Shown: positions 37,083 through 45,456, counted from the stretch's first letter. The stretch: 64,000 bases of DNA from DASTCZ01 sp035308165 (GCA_035308165.1 DATGHC010000009.1:1-64000), one strand, 5' to 3'. The notes: generated by a model not told the origin, from the letters alone. Numbers and translations: made by a program.

Positions 37083-38153
37083 CTAAAATAGGGGCTGCTG
37101 ACGGCGCGGAACTTCCATTCCAAAATGTTTGTAGGCCAGTGGAGTGGCCATCCGGCCGCGCTGTGTACGGTCGAGCAGGCCGAGCTGCATCAGGTAGGGC
37201 TCATAAATTTCCTCGATGGCATCTTCTTCCTCGCTCAGAGACGCCGCGATGGTGTTCAATCCTACCGGCCCGCCTGAATATTTTTGAATAATTGTCAGCA
37301 TCAGGTTGCGGTCGGTTTCGTCCAGCCCGTGCTGATCCACTCCCAGCATTTCGAGCGCCTCGTGCGCGACATCCTTGGTGACTTGGCCATTGGCGCGAAC
37401 TTGCGCAAAGTCGCGCGCTCGCCGGAGCAGGCGGTTGGCGACGCGCGGCGTGCCCCGTGCGCGGCGCGCAATTTCCACCGCGCCATCCTCATCGATCGAA
37501 ATATCCAGGATGCGCGCGGAGCGCTGGACAATCACCGCCAGATCCTCGGGCGTATAAAAATCCAGCCGGTGGACGATGCCGAAACGCGAGCGCAGGGGCG
37601 CGGTGATCAGTCCCGCGCGCGTGGTGGCACCGACCAGAGTGAAATGGTTTAGCGAAAACGGATGGATTCGCGCGCCGGGCCCCTGGCCGATGATCAGGTC
37701 GATGCGGTAATCCTCCATCGCCGGGTAAAGGACTTCCTCTACGGCGGGCATCAACCGGTGAATTTCGTCCAGAAAAAAAACCTCGCGCTGCTCCAGCGCC
37801 GTGAGCACAGCGGTAAGGTCGCCCTTGCGTTCCAGCATCGGCCCTGAGCTGGTTTTGATGGCCACGCCCATTTCGCTGGAAATGATTTGCGCCAGCGTGG
37901 TCTTTCCAAGGCCGGGAGGACCATACAGCAGCACATGGTCAAGTGCTTCACCGCGGCTCTTGGCGGCTTCTATGGTAATGGCCAGATTCTCCTTCACGCG
38001 CGATTGCCCGATGAAGTCCTCAAGCCGCTTCGGACGGACGCTCGATTCGATGCGCGAGTCCTCGTCAAACGCTTGCCCGGAAATAATCCTCTGGCCGTGC
38101 CTGTCCATCCGCGGGTCTGTGGGTCCGGCTGGCTTGGTTGCGCTCATGACCAT
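37083..38153 (-). CDS. ruvB: Holliday junction branch-migration ATPase RuvB
   Basis: Hexameric AAA+ motor that drives Holliday junction migration with RuvA. The protein (356 residues) carries RPKRLEDFIGQSRVKENL, Walker A LLYGPPGLGKTTLA, Walker B VFFLDEIHRL, the sensor ATTRAGLITAPLRSRFG, and RGTPRVANRLLRRARDFA in the third domain. All key residues are present. It overlaps nothing but starts only 8 bp after ruvA. The extra N-terminal residues MVMSATKPAGPTDP are ordinary for the family. Confidence 0.98.
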   Translation of the reverse strand: MVMSATKPAGPTDPRMDRHGQRIISGQAFDEDSRIESSVRPKRLEDFIGQSRVKENLAITIEAAKSRGEALDHVLLYGPPGLGKTTLAQIISSEMGVAIKTSSGPMLERKGDLTAVLTALEQREVFFLDEIHRLMPAVEEVLYPAMEDYRIDLIIGQGPGARIHPFSLNHFTLVGATTRAGLITAPLRSRFGIVHRLDFYTPEDLAVIVQRSARILDISIDEDGAVEIARRARGTPRVANRLLRRARDFAQVRANGQVTKDVAHEALEMLGVDQHGLDETDRNLMLTIIQKYSGGPVGLNTIAASLSEEEDAIEEIYEPYLMQLGLLDRTQRGRMATPLAYKHFGMEVPRRQQPLF

Positions 38154-38161
38154 TGCGCGCG

Positions 38162-38779
38162 CTAATGCGCGGCGCGCGCCCTCCGCTCAACGGGTGAAGC
38201 AAGATTGTGCAGCGCGGCCTTCAGCAAATCTTCAAAATTTGTTCCCACTTGCTGCTTGCAGGCCGATACAGCAGCCTCTGCCGCCGCCTCTTCGTAGCCC
38301 AAATTAACCAGTGCGGAAACCACGTCCTCCACCGGCCCTGCAGGTGACACCGCGCGCGGCGCTCCCGGCGCTTCCATGGCCGCAAGTTTGTCACGGAGCT
38401 CCAGCACAATCCGCTCCGCAGTTTTTTTTCCCACACCGGGGATGCGCGTCAGCGCCACCAGGTCGCCGCGTCGGATCGCGGGCACCAGTTGATCCACGCT
38501 GATGCCGGAAAGAATTTTCATCGCCAGCACCGGCCCCACCCCGGAGGCAGCAATCAGCAATTCAAAGCAATGTTTCTCACGCGAAGTAAGGAACCCATAA
38601 AGCGAGATGCCATCATCGCGCATGTGCGTGTGCACCAGCACAGTCACCTGGCTGTGCAGATCCCCCAGCGCGGAGTAAGTAGAAAGCGGAATGTGCACAA
38701 GGTAGCCGACGCCGCCCACGTCAATCAGCACCTGGTTGGGGCGCTTGTCGAGAAGCGTTCCGCGGAGCTGTGCAATCAT
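38162..38779 (-). CDS. ruvA: Holliday junction branch-migration protein RuvA
   Basis: DNA-binding tetramer that targets RuvB to Holliday junctions. ATG at 38779 begins the conserved MIAQLRGTLLDKRPNQVLID, giving 205 residues; the longer open frame to 38911 overlaps the VOC gene region and is not family-like. Helix-hairpin-helix motifs are present at ILSGISVDQLVPAI and LTRIPGVGKKTAERIVLELR. The C-terminal domain III (DVVSALVNLGYEEAAAEAAV) contacts RuvB. ruvC is not adjacent in the window. Confidence 0.97.
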   Translation of the reverse strand: MIAQLRGTLLDKRPNQVLIDVGGVGYLVHIPLSTYSALGDLHSQVTVLVHTHMRDDGISLYGFLTSREKHCFELLIAASGVGPVLAMKILSGISVDQLVPAIRRGDLVALTRIPGVGKKTAERIVLELRDKLAAMEAPGAPRAVSPAGPVEDVVSALVNLGYEEAAAEAAVSACKQQVGTNFEDLLKAALHNLASPVERRARAAH

Positions 38780-38867
38780 CTGGTGTAGGAAACCATCACG
38801 GCATAAGCAGGGCGAAAGCCCGGCGAAAGGATTATTGAGCAGTGGGAGCGGGGTGTCAACGCAATGG

Positions 38868-39233
38868 CTAAGCCTTGTGCTCCGGACCAAAAACCGAAAG
38901 CCGGTGTCCATCGGGGTCGTTGAAATTAGCCGCGAACATGGGGCCGGTCACCGCGCGCGGTTCGCCCAGAAATGTCACGCCCCTGGCGCGCAATTCGTCA
39001 TACGCCGCACGGACATCCTCCACGCCAAAAACCAGTTCCGTGGCGCCGACGCGCGTGGTGCTCGCTCGCGCCAGGCCCTCGCTTAGCGCCAGAGTGAATC
39101 CACCCGCATCAAAGAAAGCAAATCCTGGATGCTCGGCCTGCAAAGTGAGACCAAGGATATCGCGATAAAAAGGAATCGAACGCGCCGTGGTTTCCACACC
39201 CAACATGACGTGACTGATCTTTGATTTATCCAA
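38868..39233 (-). CDS. VOC-family (glyoxalase/bleomycin-resistance fold) protein
   Basis: 121 residues with the vicinal-oxygen-chelate beta-alpha-beta-beta-beta repeats: KISHVMLGVETTARSIPFYRDILGL, GGFTLALSEGL, ELVFGVEDVRAAYDELRARG and ANFNDPDGHRLSVFGPEH. Likely metal ligands are His8 (of SHVML) and the C-terminal His/Glu region. Such proteins range from glyoxalase I to resistance binders; the substrate cannot be assigned. It stands alone between ruvA (88 bp) and the BMC locus. Confidence 0.85.
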   Translation of the reverse strand: MDKSKISHVMLGVETTARSIPFYRDILGLTLQAEHPGFAFFDAGGFTLALSEGLARASTTRVGATELVFGVEDVRAAYDELRARGVTFLGEPRAVTGPMFAANFNDPDGHRLSVFGPEHKA

Positions 39234-39368
39234 AATTGCCTCCTGGCCAAATCGTCTGTTGCCGGGAATCTTAGCAGCACCGGGACACGTCTACTATCTG
39301 CCAAGTGCAGTTCCCCTGGCTTCTTGAGAATTGCTAATTTGAAGAATCTTTAGGGGGAGACAAGCACT

Positions 39369-39650
39369 CTACTTTGCGTCGCTGACGAGATTCACGGTAT
39401 CTATCACGCCGATCACGGCCATATCGATGGGTGAGTTTGGCCGGCCAACCGCCGTCATCGCTGAAAAACCTTCCATTACCAGCAAGACCCGGTCGCCAAC
39501 TCCAGCGTCCACGGAGTCAAGAGCGAGCACGGGCTCGCCGCGGTCGCTGCCATCGAGTTGCAGCGGCTGGACCAGCAGGATCTTGCGCCCCACATGCGAG
39601 CGCGTTTTTTGCGTGGCCACCACATCCCCGACAACTTTTCCAATCACCAC
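39369..39650 (-). CDS. Bacterial microcompartment pentamer protein (EutN/CcmL), copy 1
   Basis: 93-residue vertex protein that caps microcompartment shells. The family start MVIGKVVGDVVATQKTRSHVGRKILLVQPL and the strands LALDSVDAGVGDRVLLVMEG and MAVIGVIDTVNL are evident. It is the last of three pentamer genes in this locus. Each copy differs well beyond simple duplication, suggesting three types of vertex. Confidence 0.93.
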   Translation of the reverse strand: MVIGKVVGDVVATQKTRSHVGRKILLVQPLQLDGSDRGEPVLALDSVDAGVGDRVLLVMEGFSAMTAVGRPNSPIDMAVIGVIDTVNLVSDAK

Positions 39651-39688
39651 GAGCCGTTCACTCCTTGCTGGTTCAACTTATCCGCGGG

Positions 39689-39964
39689 CTACGTCCCCAC
39701 GGGCAGATTTATTTCGTCCACGATCCCGACAATCGTTGCTTCCGTGGGCACTTCTTCCGGCAAAAAAGGGAAGCTGGCTTCTTTCCCGCGGCACCAGTAA
39801 ATCAGTTCACCCGTCCCCGCGCCCACGGAATCAATGGCAATGAGCGCGCGTCCCTTCTCGCGCCCGTGCCGGTCAACGGGTTGGACCACGAGCAGCTTTT
39901 TTCCGTCCAAATGCGCGTCCTTCATGGTGCAAACCACGTTCCCGATGACGCGCCCAAGTTGCAT
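39689..39964 (-). CDS. Bacterial microcompartment pentamer protein (EutN/CcmL), copy 2
   Basis: 91 residues with the same beta-barrel pattern (MQLGRVIGNVVCTMKDAHLDG, ALIAIDSVGAGTGELIYWCRG, IVGIVDEINL). It has a distinctive insertion EASFPFLPEEVPTEA in the loop before the last strand, unlike copies 1 and 3. It lies 38 bp upstream of copy 1 and 3 bp after copy 3. Confidence 0.92.
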   Translation of the reverse strand: MQLGRVIGNVVCTMKDAHLDGKKLLVVQPVDRHGREKGRALIAIDSVGAGTGELIYWCRGKEASFPFLPEEVPTEATIVGIVDEINLPVGT

Positions 39965-39967
39965 GAA

Positions 39968-40273
39968 TTATTTCCTGCGCGAGGAAGCCAGCTCCGCTTC
40001 GTGCAACGCATCCAGATTTACGCTGTCCACCACTCCTACAATCGCGGCGTCCACCGGCTTATCCTTGCAATCGGCGGCCATGCGCGCGGAACTGCCCGAA
40101 ACAATCAATACAGTTTCACGAAATCCTGAATCCACCGTGTCCACGGCAATCAAATATCCGGATTCATCTCCGCCTTCGGGTGTAACCGGCTTCACAATGA
40201 GGAGCTTCATTCCTTCCAGGCGAGGGTCTTTGCGCGAGGCAACGATGGTTCCGACGATGCGGCCGAGAATCAT
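39968..40273 (-). CDS. Bacterial microcompartment pentamer protein (EutN/CcmL), copy 3
   Basis: 101 residues: MILGRIVGTIVASRKDPRLEG, LIAVDTVDSGFRETVLIVSGSSARM and DAAIVGVVDSVNLDA. The loop pattern G-S-S-A-R matches ordinary EutN/CcmL proteins. A charged C-terminal extension (ALHEAELASSRRK) could point into or out of the shell. It lies 57 bp downstream of the BMC-H gene. Confidence 0.93.
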   Translation of the reverse strand: MILGRIVGTIVASRKDPRLEGMKLLIVKPVTPEGGDESGYLIAVDTVDSGFRETVLIVSGSSARMAADCKDKPVDAAIVGVVDSVNLDALHEAELASSRRK

Positions 40274-40330
40274 TCAAATTCTCATCCGGCCACAATGCCG
40301 ACAATCCGAGAAAGTCCTTTGCGACTCCAA

Positions 40331-40636
40331 TTAGTCTCCCACTCCGCCGGAGGATGCCGCTGACTTGCCGATGGGCAAAATCGCTTCAAGGGATTCATGC
40401 GGCCGGGGAATCACGTGAACGGAGACGAGCTCGCCAACGCGTCGTGCTGCGGCCGCTCCCGCATCGGTTGCGGCCTTCACGGCCGCCACATCCCCGCGCA
40501 CCATGGTGGTAACGTACCCCGCGCCGATTTTTTCCCAACCGACCAGGGTCACTTTGGCGGCCTTCACCATGGCGTCAGATGCTTCAATCATCGCCACCAG
40601 CCCCTTGGTCTCGATCATGCCCAGGGCTTCGCCCAT
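40331..40636 (-). CDS. Bacterial microcompartment hexamer shell protein (BMC-H)
   Basis: 101-residue main tile of a microcompartment facet. ATG at 40636 begins MGEALGMIETKGLVAMIEAS, the conserved BMC start; the frame is open for eight more codons. The pore loop reads EKIGAGYVTTMVRGDVAAV, where most metabolosome proteins have KxGSGxV, so the pore edge is Gly-Ala-Gly-Tyr. HVIPRPHESLEAILP closes the domain. It is the only hexamer gene seen; trimer (BMC-T) genes are absent from the window. Confidence 0.95.
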   Translation of the reverse strand: MGEALGMIETKGLVAMIEASDAMVKAAKVTLVGWEKIGAGYVTTMVRGDVAAVKAATDAGAAAARRVGELVSVHVIPRPHESLEAILPIGKSAASSGGVGD

Positions 40637-40660
40637 TCCGTTACCTCCGCGCCAAACCAA

Positions 40661-41332
40661 TCAGCAATCGATACGCGGCCGCGCCGCGAGCAATTTTTCC
40701 ACATCGCCGCCAGAAAGCAAGCTCTGTTTCCCGAGCAACTCCGTCACCAGTGAAATACGTGCGTGGTGCTCCACCATTTCCATGTGATGGAAGGCGGTCA
40801 GCAGATCGCATCCATACGTGACCACACCGTGATTGGCCATCAGAATGGCATTGTGATTCGCGATCAACGGCTCGAGCGACGTGGACAGTGCATCCGTGCC
40901 CGGCGGCGCGTAGGGCGCCAGCGGAATGCTCCCCAGCGAATAAACCATTTCCGCCAGCAGCGGCTTGTCCAACGCCAATCCAGCGGCCGCGTAACCGGTG
41001 GCCACCAGCGGATGCGCGTGGCAGATGGCATTCACGTCTGTCCGTCGTTTGTAAATAAACAGGTGCATCTTCAATTCTGACGACGGTTCACGGAACCCTT
41101 CCAGCTTGCGCCCTTCAAGGTCCGTCACCACCAGGTCTTCGGGCGTGAGCATGCCTTTGCACACGCCGGTGGGCGTGGCCAGCACGCGATCGGACCCCAG
41201 TCGAATGGAAAGATTCCCGTCAGAGGAAGGAATGAAGCCGCGCTGGTAAAGCCAGGATCCCGCAGTGCAAATCTCTCGGCGGTGCTCTTCACCGGACTTC
41301 CGGTGACCGGGTGAAATGTTATCGGGGCACAT
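40661..41332 (-). CDS. Class II aldolase (L-fuculose-phosphate aldolase-like)
   Basis: Zinc-dependent aldolase, 223 residues from ATG at 41332; a GTG at 41368 would add twelve. The substrate region contains GNLSIRLGSDRVLATPTGV, the catalytic Glu in PSSELKMHLFIYK, zinc ligands in HAHPLVATGYA and NHGVVTYG. This matches FucA/RhaD-type enzymes that split sugar phosphates to dihydroxyacetone phosphate and an aldehyde. In fucose/rhamnose microcompartments this aldolase supplies the lactaldehyde, so its place 24 bp before the shell gene suits that job. The C-terminal GGDVEKLLAARPRI could be a helical encapsulation peptide, by inference. Confidence 0.88.
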   Translation of the reverse strand: MCPDNISPGHRKSGEEHRREICTAGSWLYQRGFIPSSDGNLSIRLGSDRVLATPTGVCKGMLTPEDLVVTDLEGRKLEGFREPSSELKMHLFIYKRRTDVNAICHAHPLVATGYAAAGLALDKPLLAEMVYSLGSIPLAPYAPPGTDALSTSLEPLIANHNAILMANHGVVTYGCDLLTAFHHMEMVEHHARISLVTELLGKQSLLSGGDVEKLLAARPRIDC

Positions 41333-41408
41333 GGTCAATCCCGTAGCGCTCAAGCTGTCCAGCTCCACACTGGGTCCTATAATTCTTACGCGTGCGCCGG
41401 GGACAGCA

Positions 41409-42680
41409 TCAAGCGTAGATACCGCGCAGCTTCAACGCGATGGCGACGCGATCGATGGCCAGCATATAAGCGGCGATTCGATTGTTGACGCCATGGGTCT
41501 CCGCGTAGCGGACTACTTCGTCAAAACTGTGCTCCATAATGTCGCGCAAGCGTTCGTTGACTTCGCTTTCGCGCCAGAAAAACCCCTGCCGGTCCTGCAC
41601 CCACTCAAAGTAGCTGACGCTCACGCCGCCTGCGTTTGCCAATATATCAGGAATAACGAAAATACCCTTGCCATCAATTATTTCATCGGCCAGAGACGTG
41701 GTCGGGCCGTTAGCCCCTTCGCAAATAATCTTCGCCTGTACGCGATGAGCATTTTGCGTGGTGATCTGATTCTCTATGGCCGCAGGCAACAGAATCTCGC
41801 ATGGCTGGAAAAGAACTTCCTGCGACGTAAACTTTGTGCCCCCGGCGGGAAATTCCGGCAGGGGTTTGCGCTGCGTATAGACCCAATCAATCAGCTTGGG
41901 GATGTCGAACCCTTTTTCGTTGTAGAGCGCCCCGTGAATATCCGCCGCACCAACTATTTTGTAGCCGGCCTCGTGCATCAGCATCGCTGCCATCGAGCCG
42001 ACGTTTCCGAAGCCCTGCACAATCACCCGCGTTTGATCGCGCTTCAGTCCAACGCGGGCGAGGGCGCGATCGCACACAATCATGCAGCCGCGGCCGGTTG
42101 CTTCTTTCCGCCCCCGCGACCCGCCCAACTCGATTGGTTTTCCGGTCACCACCGCGGTGGTGGTGTGGCGAACGTGCATCGAGTACGTATCCATCACCCA
42201 CGCCATCGTCTGTTCATTCGTTCCCACGTCGGGCGCGGGCACGTCGCGTTCCGGCCCGATCCACTCGCTCAATTCGGCGGTATAGCGCCGCGTAATGCGT
42301 TCAATTTCACCCTTGGAGAGTTTTGTCGGGTCGCAGATCACCCCGCCTTTTGCCCCGCCGAAGGGAATGTTCACCACCGCGCACTTCCACGTCATCCAAG
42401 CCGCCAGCGCGCGCACTTCGTCCAGCGACACATTCTTGTCGAAGCGAATCCCGCCCTTGCAAGGCCCCCGAACGATCGAATGATGCACCCGGTAACCAAT
42501 GAATACTTCCAGCCTCCCGTTGTCCAGCGTCACCGGTATATAAACCGTGATTTCCTTGTTCGGATACTTCATGTACCGGTACAAACCATCTTCAAGACCC
42601 AGCCGCCGGGCGGCCTCTTCAAAACGAGATTCCGCCGATTCGTAGATATTTAATTCGTTCTTAGCGGCTACCATGGCCAT
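41409..42680 (-). CDS. gdhA: Glutamate dehydrogenase (Glu/Leu/Phe/Val dehydrogenase family)
   Basis: Interconverts glutamate and 2-oxoglutarate plus ammonium using NAD(P). 423 residues. The substrate domain has GYRVHHSIVRGPCKGGIRF with the catalytic Lys region MTWKCAVVNIPFGGAKGG, and DVPAPDVGTNEQTMAWVMD. The dinucleotide motif is VIVQGFGNVGSMAA. The hexameric GDH-I family pattern is clear; cofactor preference is not. A GAGGAG site precedes ATG. It lies upstream of the aldolase by about 40-75 bp and could share its transcript, although GDH is not a usual microcompartment enzyme. Confidence 0.95.
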   Translation of the reverse strand: MAMVAAKNELNIYESAESRFEEAARRLGLEDGLYRYMKYPNKEITVYIPVTLDNGRLEVFIGYRVHHSIVRGPCKGGIRFDKNVSLDEVRALAAWMTWKCAVVNIPFGGAKGGVICDPTKLSKGEIERITRRYTAELSEWIGPERDVPAPDVGTNEQTMAWVMDTYSMHVRHTTTAVVTGKPIELGGSRGRKEATGRGCMIVCDRALARVGLKRDQTRVIVQGFGNVGSMAAMLMHEAGYKIVGAADIHGALYNEKGFDIPKLIDWVYTQRKPLPEFPAGGTKFTSQEVLFQPCEILLPAAIENQITTQNAHRVQAKIICEGANGPTTSLADEIIDGKGIFVIPDILANAGGVSVSYFEWVQDRQGFFWRESEVNERLRDIMEHSFDEVVRYAETHGVNNRIAAYMLAIDRVAIALKLRGIYA

Positions 42681-42816
42681 GCAGTAATCTCCTCGGATTG
42701 CCCTGATGACGAATGAATTAGAGGTTCAGTCTCGCGGACCCGGATAATCATGCGCCCCAGAGGCCAGGCGAGCAGCGCGCCAAGTATACGAGCCTCGCCT
42801 CCGAAGCGCAATAAAA

Positions 42817-43839
42817 TCAACGCGGTGGACGCCTCGCGACGAACTCCTCGATCAACAGCTGGGCCAGTCGCGCCGAGTCATGCCGCACCACGCCGTGCTC
42901 CTCCACAAGATTATCGAACGCGCATCGCAACCCCAGTTTCTGCAGAGTCTCCAAATCCGCGCGCACCGGTTCGGCTCCCTTCAATCGGTAGCGGTCGGCC
43001 ACCCCGGGCGAAATGGGATGCTCATTGATAATCACCCAATCAAGCAGGCGGCGCTTCGTGTGCCGGTAAATTGCACGGACATGCGCGGAGACCGACATCC
43101 CGTCGGTTTCTCCCGGCTGCGTCATCAGGTTGGGGATGTAAATTCGCGTGGCTTGCGAGCGCGCGATCGCGTCGGCCACTCCGGCGACCAGCAAATTAGG
43201 AATCACGCTGGTGTAAAGCGACCCGGGACCAAGCAGAATCAGCGTGGCCCTCTCAATCGCCTCGATGATTTCCGGCAAGGGCTTCACTCGCCGCGGCACC
43301 AGTCGAAGCTGGCGTATGCGCCCGCGCGTGCGCGCAATTCTGGTTTCGCCTTTCACCACTCGCCCATCCTGCATCAACGCTTCCAGAGAAATATTTTGTA
43401 TCGTTGAAGGATAGATGCGCCCGCGGATGGCCAGTACCTCGCCGCTCACGCGTACTGCTTTTGCAAAATCCCCGGTCACATGGCTTAGCGCGGTGAGAAA
43501 CAAATTTCCAAAGCTGTGTCCGCGCAACCCGCGCCCCGCGTGAAACCTGTATTGGAATAATTGACCGAGCAATGCTTCATCGTCCGACAACGCCACCAGG
43601 CAGTTGCGGATGTCGCCGGGGGGGAGAATCCTGTATTCGCGGCGCAGCCTGCCCGAGCTGCCGCCGTCGTCGGTCACCGTGACAATCGCCGCGAGATCCG
43701 AGATGGGAAATGCCCCTCCATCATGCGGACGCAGCGCTACATACTTCTTCAACCCGCGCAGCACCACGGAAAGTCCGGTGCCTCCACCGATGGCTACGAT
43801 GCGGGCGGGCTGCACGTGGTGTGGAGGTTGGCCCTTCAA
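42817..43839 (-). CDS. YvcK-family (CofD-like) gluconeogenesis factor
   Basis: 340 residues. The UDP-sugar/phosphate-binding start RIVAIGGGTGLSVVLRGLKKY, the VTDDGGSSGRLRREY motif, PPGDIRNCLVAL, and LLGPGSLYTSVIPNLLV are the hallmarks of YvcK/GlmR proteins. In Bacillus the relative binds UDP-GlcNAc and governs carbon flow into cell-wall precursors. It belongs to the same superfamily as CofD (coenzyme F420 synthesis), but the N-terminal GGGTGLS form and length fit YvcK. It ends 136 bp before gdhA and starts 29 bp after the TPR gene. Confidence 0.9.
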   Translation of the reverse strand: MKGQPPHHVQPARIVAIGGGTGLSVVLRGLKKYVALRPHDGGAFPISDLAAIVTVTDDGGSSGRLRREYRILPPGDIRNCLVALSDDEALLGQLFQYRFHAGRGLRGHSFGNLFLTALSHVTGDFAKAVRVSGEVLAIRGRIYPSTIQNISLEALMQDGRVVKGETRIARTRGRIRQLRLVPRRVKPLPEIIEAIERATLILLGPGSLYTSVIPNLLVAGVADAIARSQATRIYIPNLMTQPGETDGMSVSAHVRAIYRHTKRRLLDWVIINEHPISPGVADRYRLKGAEPVRADLETLQKLGLRCAFDNLVEEHGVVRHDSARLAQLLIEEFVARRPPR

Positions 43840-43868
43840 TTCAACTCTTCGGGAAAAAACGCTGCGGA

Positions 43869-44513
43869 CTATCCGCTGGCGCCTTCGCGTTCCGGATAGA
43901 GCAATTCTGTAAAGCGCGGGTCTTCCTGCAAAAATGCGAAGTCCTCATCGTTGCGCGCGTGGTAACGGTTTTCAGGCTTCAGCTCGATCGCCAATTTCAG
44001 ATTCTCCATCGCGGATTCCGCTTCGCCCGTAAGGCAATCCAGCGCCGCCATCGCGTAGACGATATAGTCGGCTTTCGGCGCCAGCTTGCGGGCGCGCATC
44101 AAATGTTCGCGCGCCTCATCCCACCGGCCGTGGTTCATCATAGCCACTCCGTGCTGGTAGTGATCTTCCGGGGATTTCAGCGCGGATACCGGCGTCCTTC
44201 CAATCCGCTGCTCGCATACTCGCAGATGCACCAGCGCGCGGTCTGCCAATTCCTTGCTTGGTGCGGCGGCCACTTTCTCCAGAAGCTCCTTGGCCTTCTG
44301 GAATTTCTGCTGCTGGAAATTTCGCAGCGCCTCTTCGTACATTTTGAGCTGGGCCTGCACACGTGGATCCACCAAATCTATTGGCGGAGTCCGTGGTGCC
44401 GCCAGCGGCTTAACTGCCTTTTTCTTCAATAGCTTAGCGCTCTTTGCGGCCCCTGACGGAACCCTCGCCACACGGCGCTTTGACGACTTCTTCATGCGCG
44501 ACATATGCCGCAA
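43869..44513 (-). CDS. TPR-repeat protein of unknown function
   Basis: Up to 214 residues. A strongly basic N-terminus (MKKSSKRRVARVPSG, then SAKLLKKKAVKP) precedes helical TPR-like repeats: NFQQQKFQKAKELLEKVAAA, HYQHGVAMMNHGRWDEAREHL, and a last MENLKLAIELKPENRYHARN. ATG codons at 44513, 44504 and 44495 are all possible starts. No signal peptide is seen. It sits 29 bp upstream of the YvcK gene and may be the first gene of the transcript running through gdhA and the shell locus. Confidence 0.75.
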   Translation of the reverse strand: MRHMSRMKKSSKRRVARVPSGAAKSAKLLKKKAVKPLAAPRTPPIDLVDPRVQAQLKMYEEALRNFQQQKFQKAKELLEKVAAAPSKELADRALVHLRVCEQRIGRTPVSALKSPEDHYQHGVAMMNHGRWDEAREHLMRARKLAPKADYIVYAMAALDCLTGEAESAMENLKLAIELKPENRYHARNDEDFAFLQEDPRFTELLYPEREGASG

Positions 44514-44782
44514 ACTCTACCACTGCCTCTGCTTCCGGTCAAACGCCTCAATTCATTCCAATTCTGACGATTTTGACCACCCCCGCGGCATCGATCGCAC
44601 ATTTCGTTGGTTCGTGTAACAGGGCTCGGCGAAACACTGGCCTTTGAGATTTCTCGCCTCGATGGCGCTTATGGTTCTTGGTGCCCTGTGTACCACGTTC
44701 GCCTCCCGCAACCAGCCAACGCTTGCGCATTGGCCCACTGTGAACCCTATGCTATAAATCAAAGGTCAGTCTCGGAGACTTC
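44514..44782. other. Divergent intergenic region between the TPR and mglA genes
   Basis: About 270 bp. Positions about 44636-44700 read on the minus strand as the degenerate repeat-type peptide GTQGTKNHKRHRGEK, like short dispersed repeats I know from several soil bacterial genomes. A mglA promoter candidate is TTGGCC (44730-44735), 17 bp, TATAAA (44753-44758). No gene is supported. Confidence 0.45.
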
Positions 44783-45370
44783 GTGCCCTTTATCAATTTT
44801 CCCGCTCGGGAGATTAACTGCAAACTGGTCTATTACGGACCGGGACTCGGTGGCAAGACCGCCAACCTGCAGTGGATTCACGAGCACACCAATGCCAATC
44901 AAAAAGGGAAAATGATTTCACTGGCTACGGAAACCGATCGCACCCTGTTCTTCGATTTTCTTCCGCTGGATCTCGGCACCGTCCGCGGATTCAAAACGCG
45001 CCTGCACCTTTACACTGTGCCTGGACAGGTCTTCTACGAAGCCAGCCGCAAGCTAATCTTGAAAGGGGCCGATGGAGTGGTGTTCGTCGCCGATTCGCAG
45101 GAAGAGCGGCTCGACGCCAACCTGGAAACCCTGGATAACTTGCAGGAGCACTTGAAGGAACACAGCCTTTCCTTCGACACGATTCCTTACGTCCTTCAGT
45201 GCAACAAACGCGATCTGCCGGACATCATGTCCATCTCAGATCTGACACAGAAACTTCAGCGCAAAGGCGAGCCGATCCTCGAAGCCGTAGCCGTCACAGG
45301 AAGCGGAGTATTCGAGACCCTCAAGGAAGTAGCCAAGCTGGTCCTGAACGAACTTCGCAAGAGCTCATAG
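44783..45370 (+). CDS. mglA: MglA-type small GTPase
   Basis: Ras-like GTPase of 195 residues, the polarity switch of gliding and twitching bacteria. The start GTG has GGAG at suitable spacing. Motifs in order are the P-loop YYGPGLGGKTANL (the MglA family has Gly-Leu-Gly-Gly-Lys-Thr), switch region TLFFDFLPLDLGTVRGF, PGQ in LYTVPGQVFYEASRK, and QCNKRDLP for guanine. All core residues are present. Its GTPase-activating partner MglB (roadblock fold) is usually adjacent but is not seen here. It is divergent from the TPR gene. Confidence 0.93.
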   Translation: MPFINFPAREINCKLVYYGPGLGGKTANLQWIHEHTNANQKGKMISLATETDRTLFFDFLPLDLGTVRGFKTRLHLYTVPGQVFYEASRKLILKGADGVVFVADSQEERLDANLETLDNLQEHLKEHSLSFDTIPYVLQCNKRDLPDIMSISDLTQKLQRKGEPILEAVAVTGSGVFETLKEVAKLVLNELRKSS

Positions 45371-45456
45371 GATCTTCTTTTCCAAGGGCCAGCTTTCTTT
45401 TCAGGCGGGCCGGGGATTTTTCGCGCCCCGCGTGGCATCGAGCTCCAGCGCAACCG

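Noticed and set aside
38780..38911. N-terminal extension of ruvA
   Set aside because: It is not family-like and runs into the VOC gene; MIAQLRG at 38779 is the standard RuvA start.
44548..44762. Short minus-strand frames of 60-69 codons
   Set aside because: They translate a degenerate dispersed-repeat motif (GTKNHKRHRG type) and look spurious.
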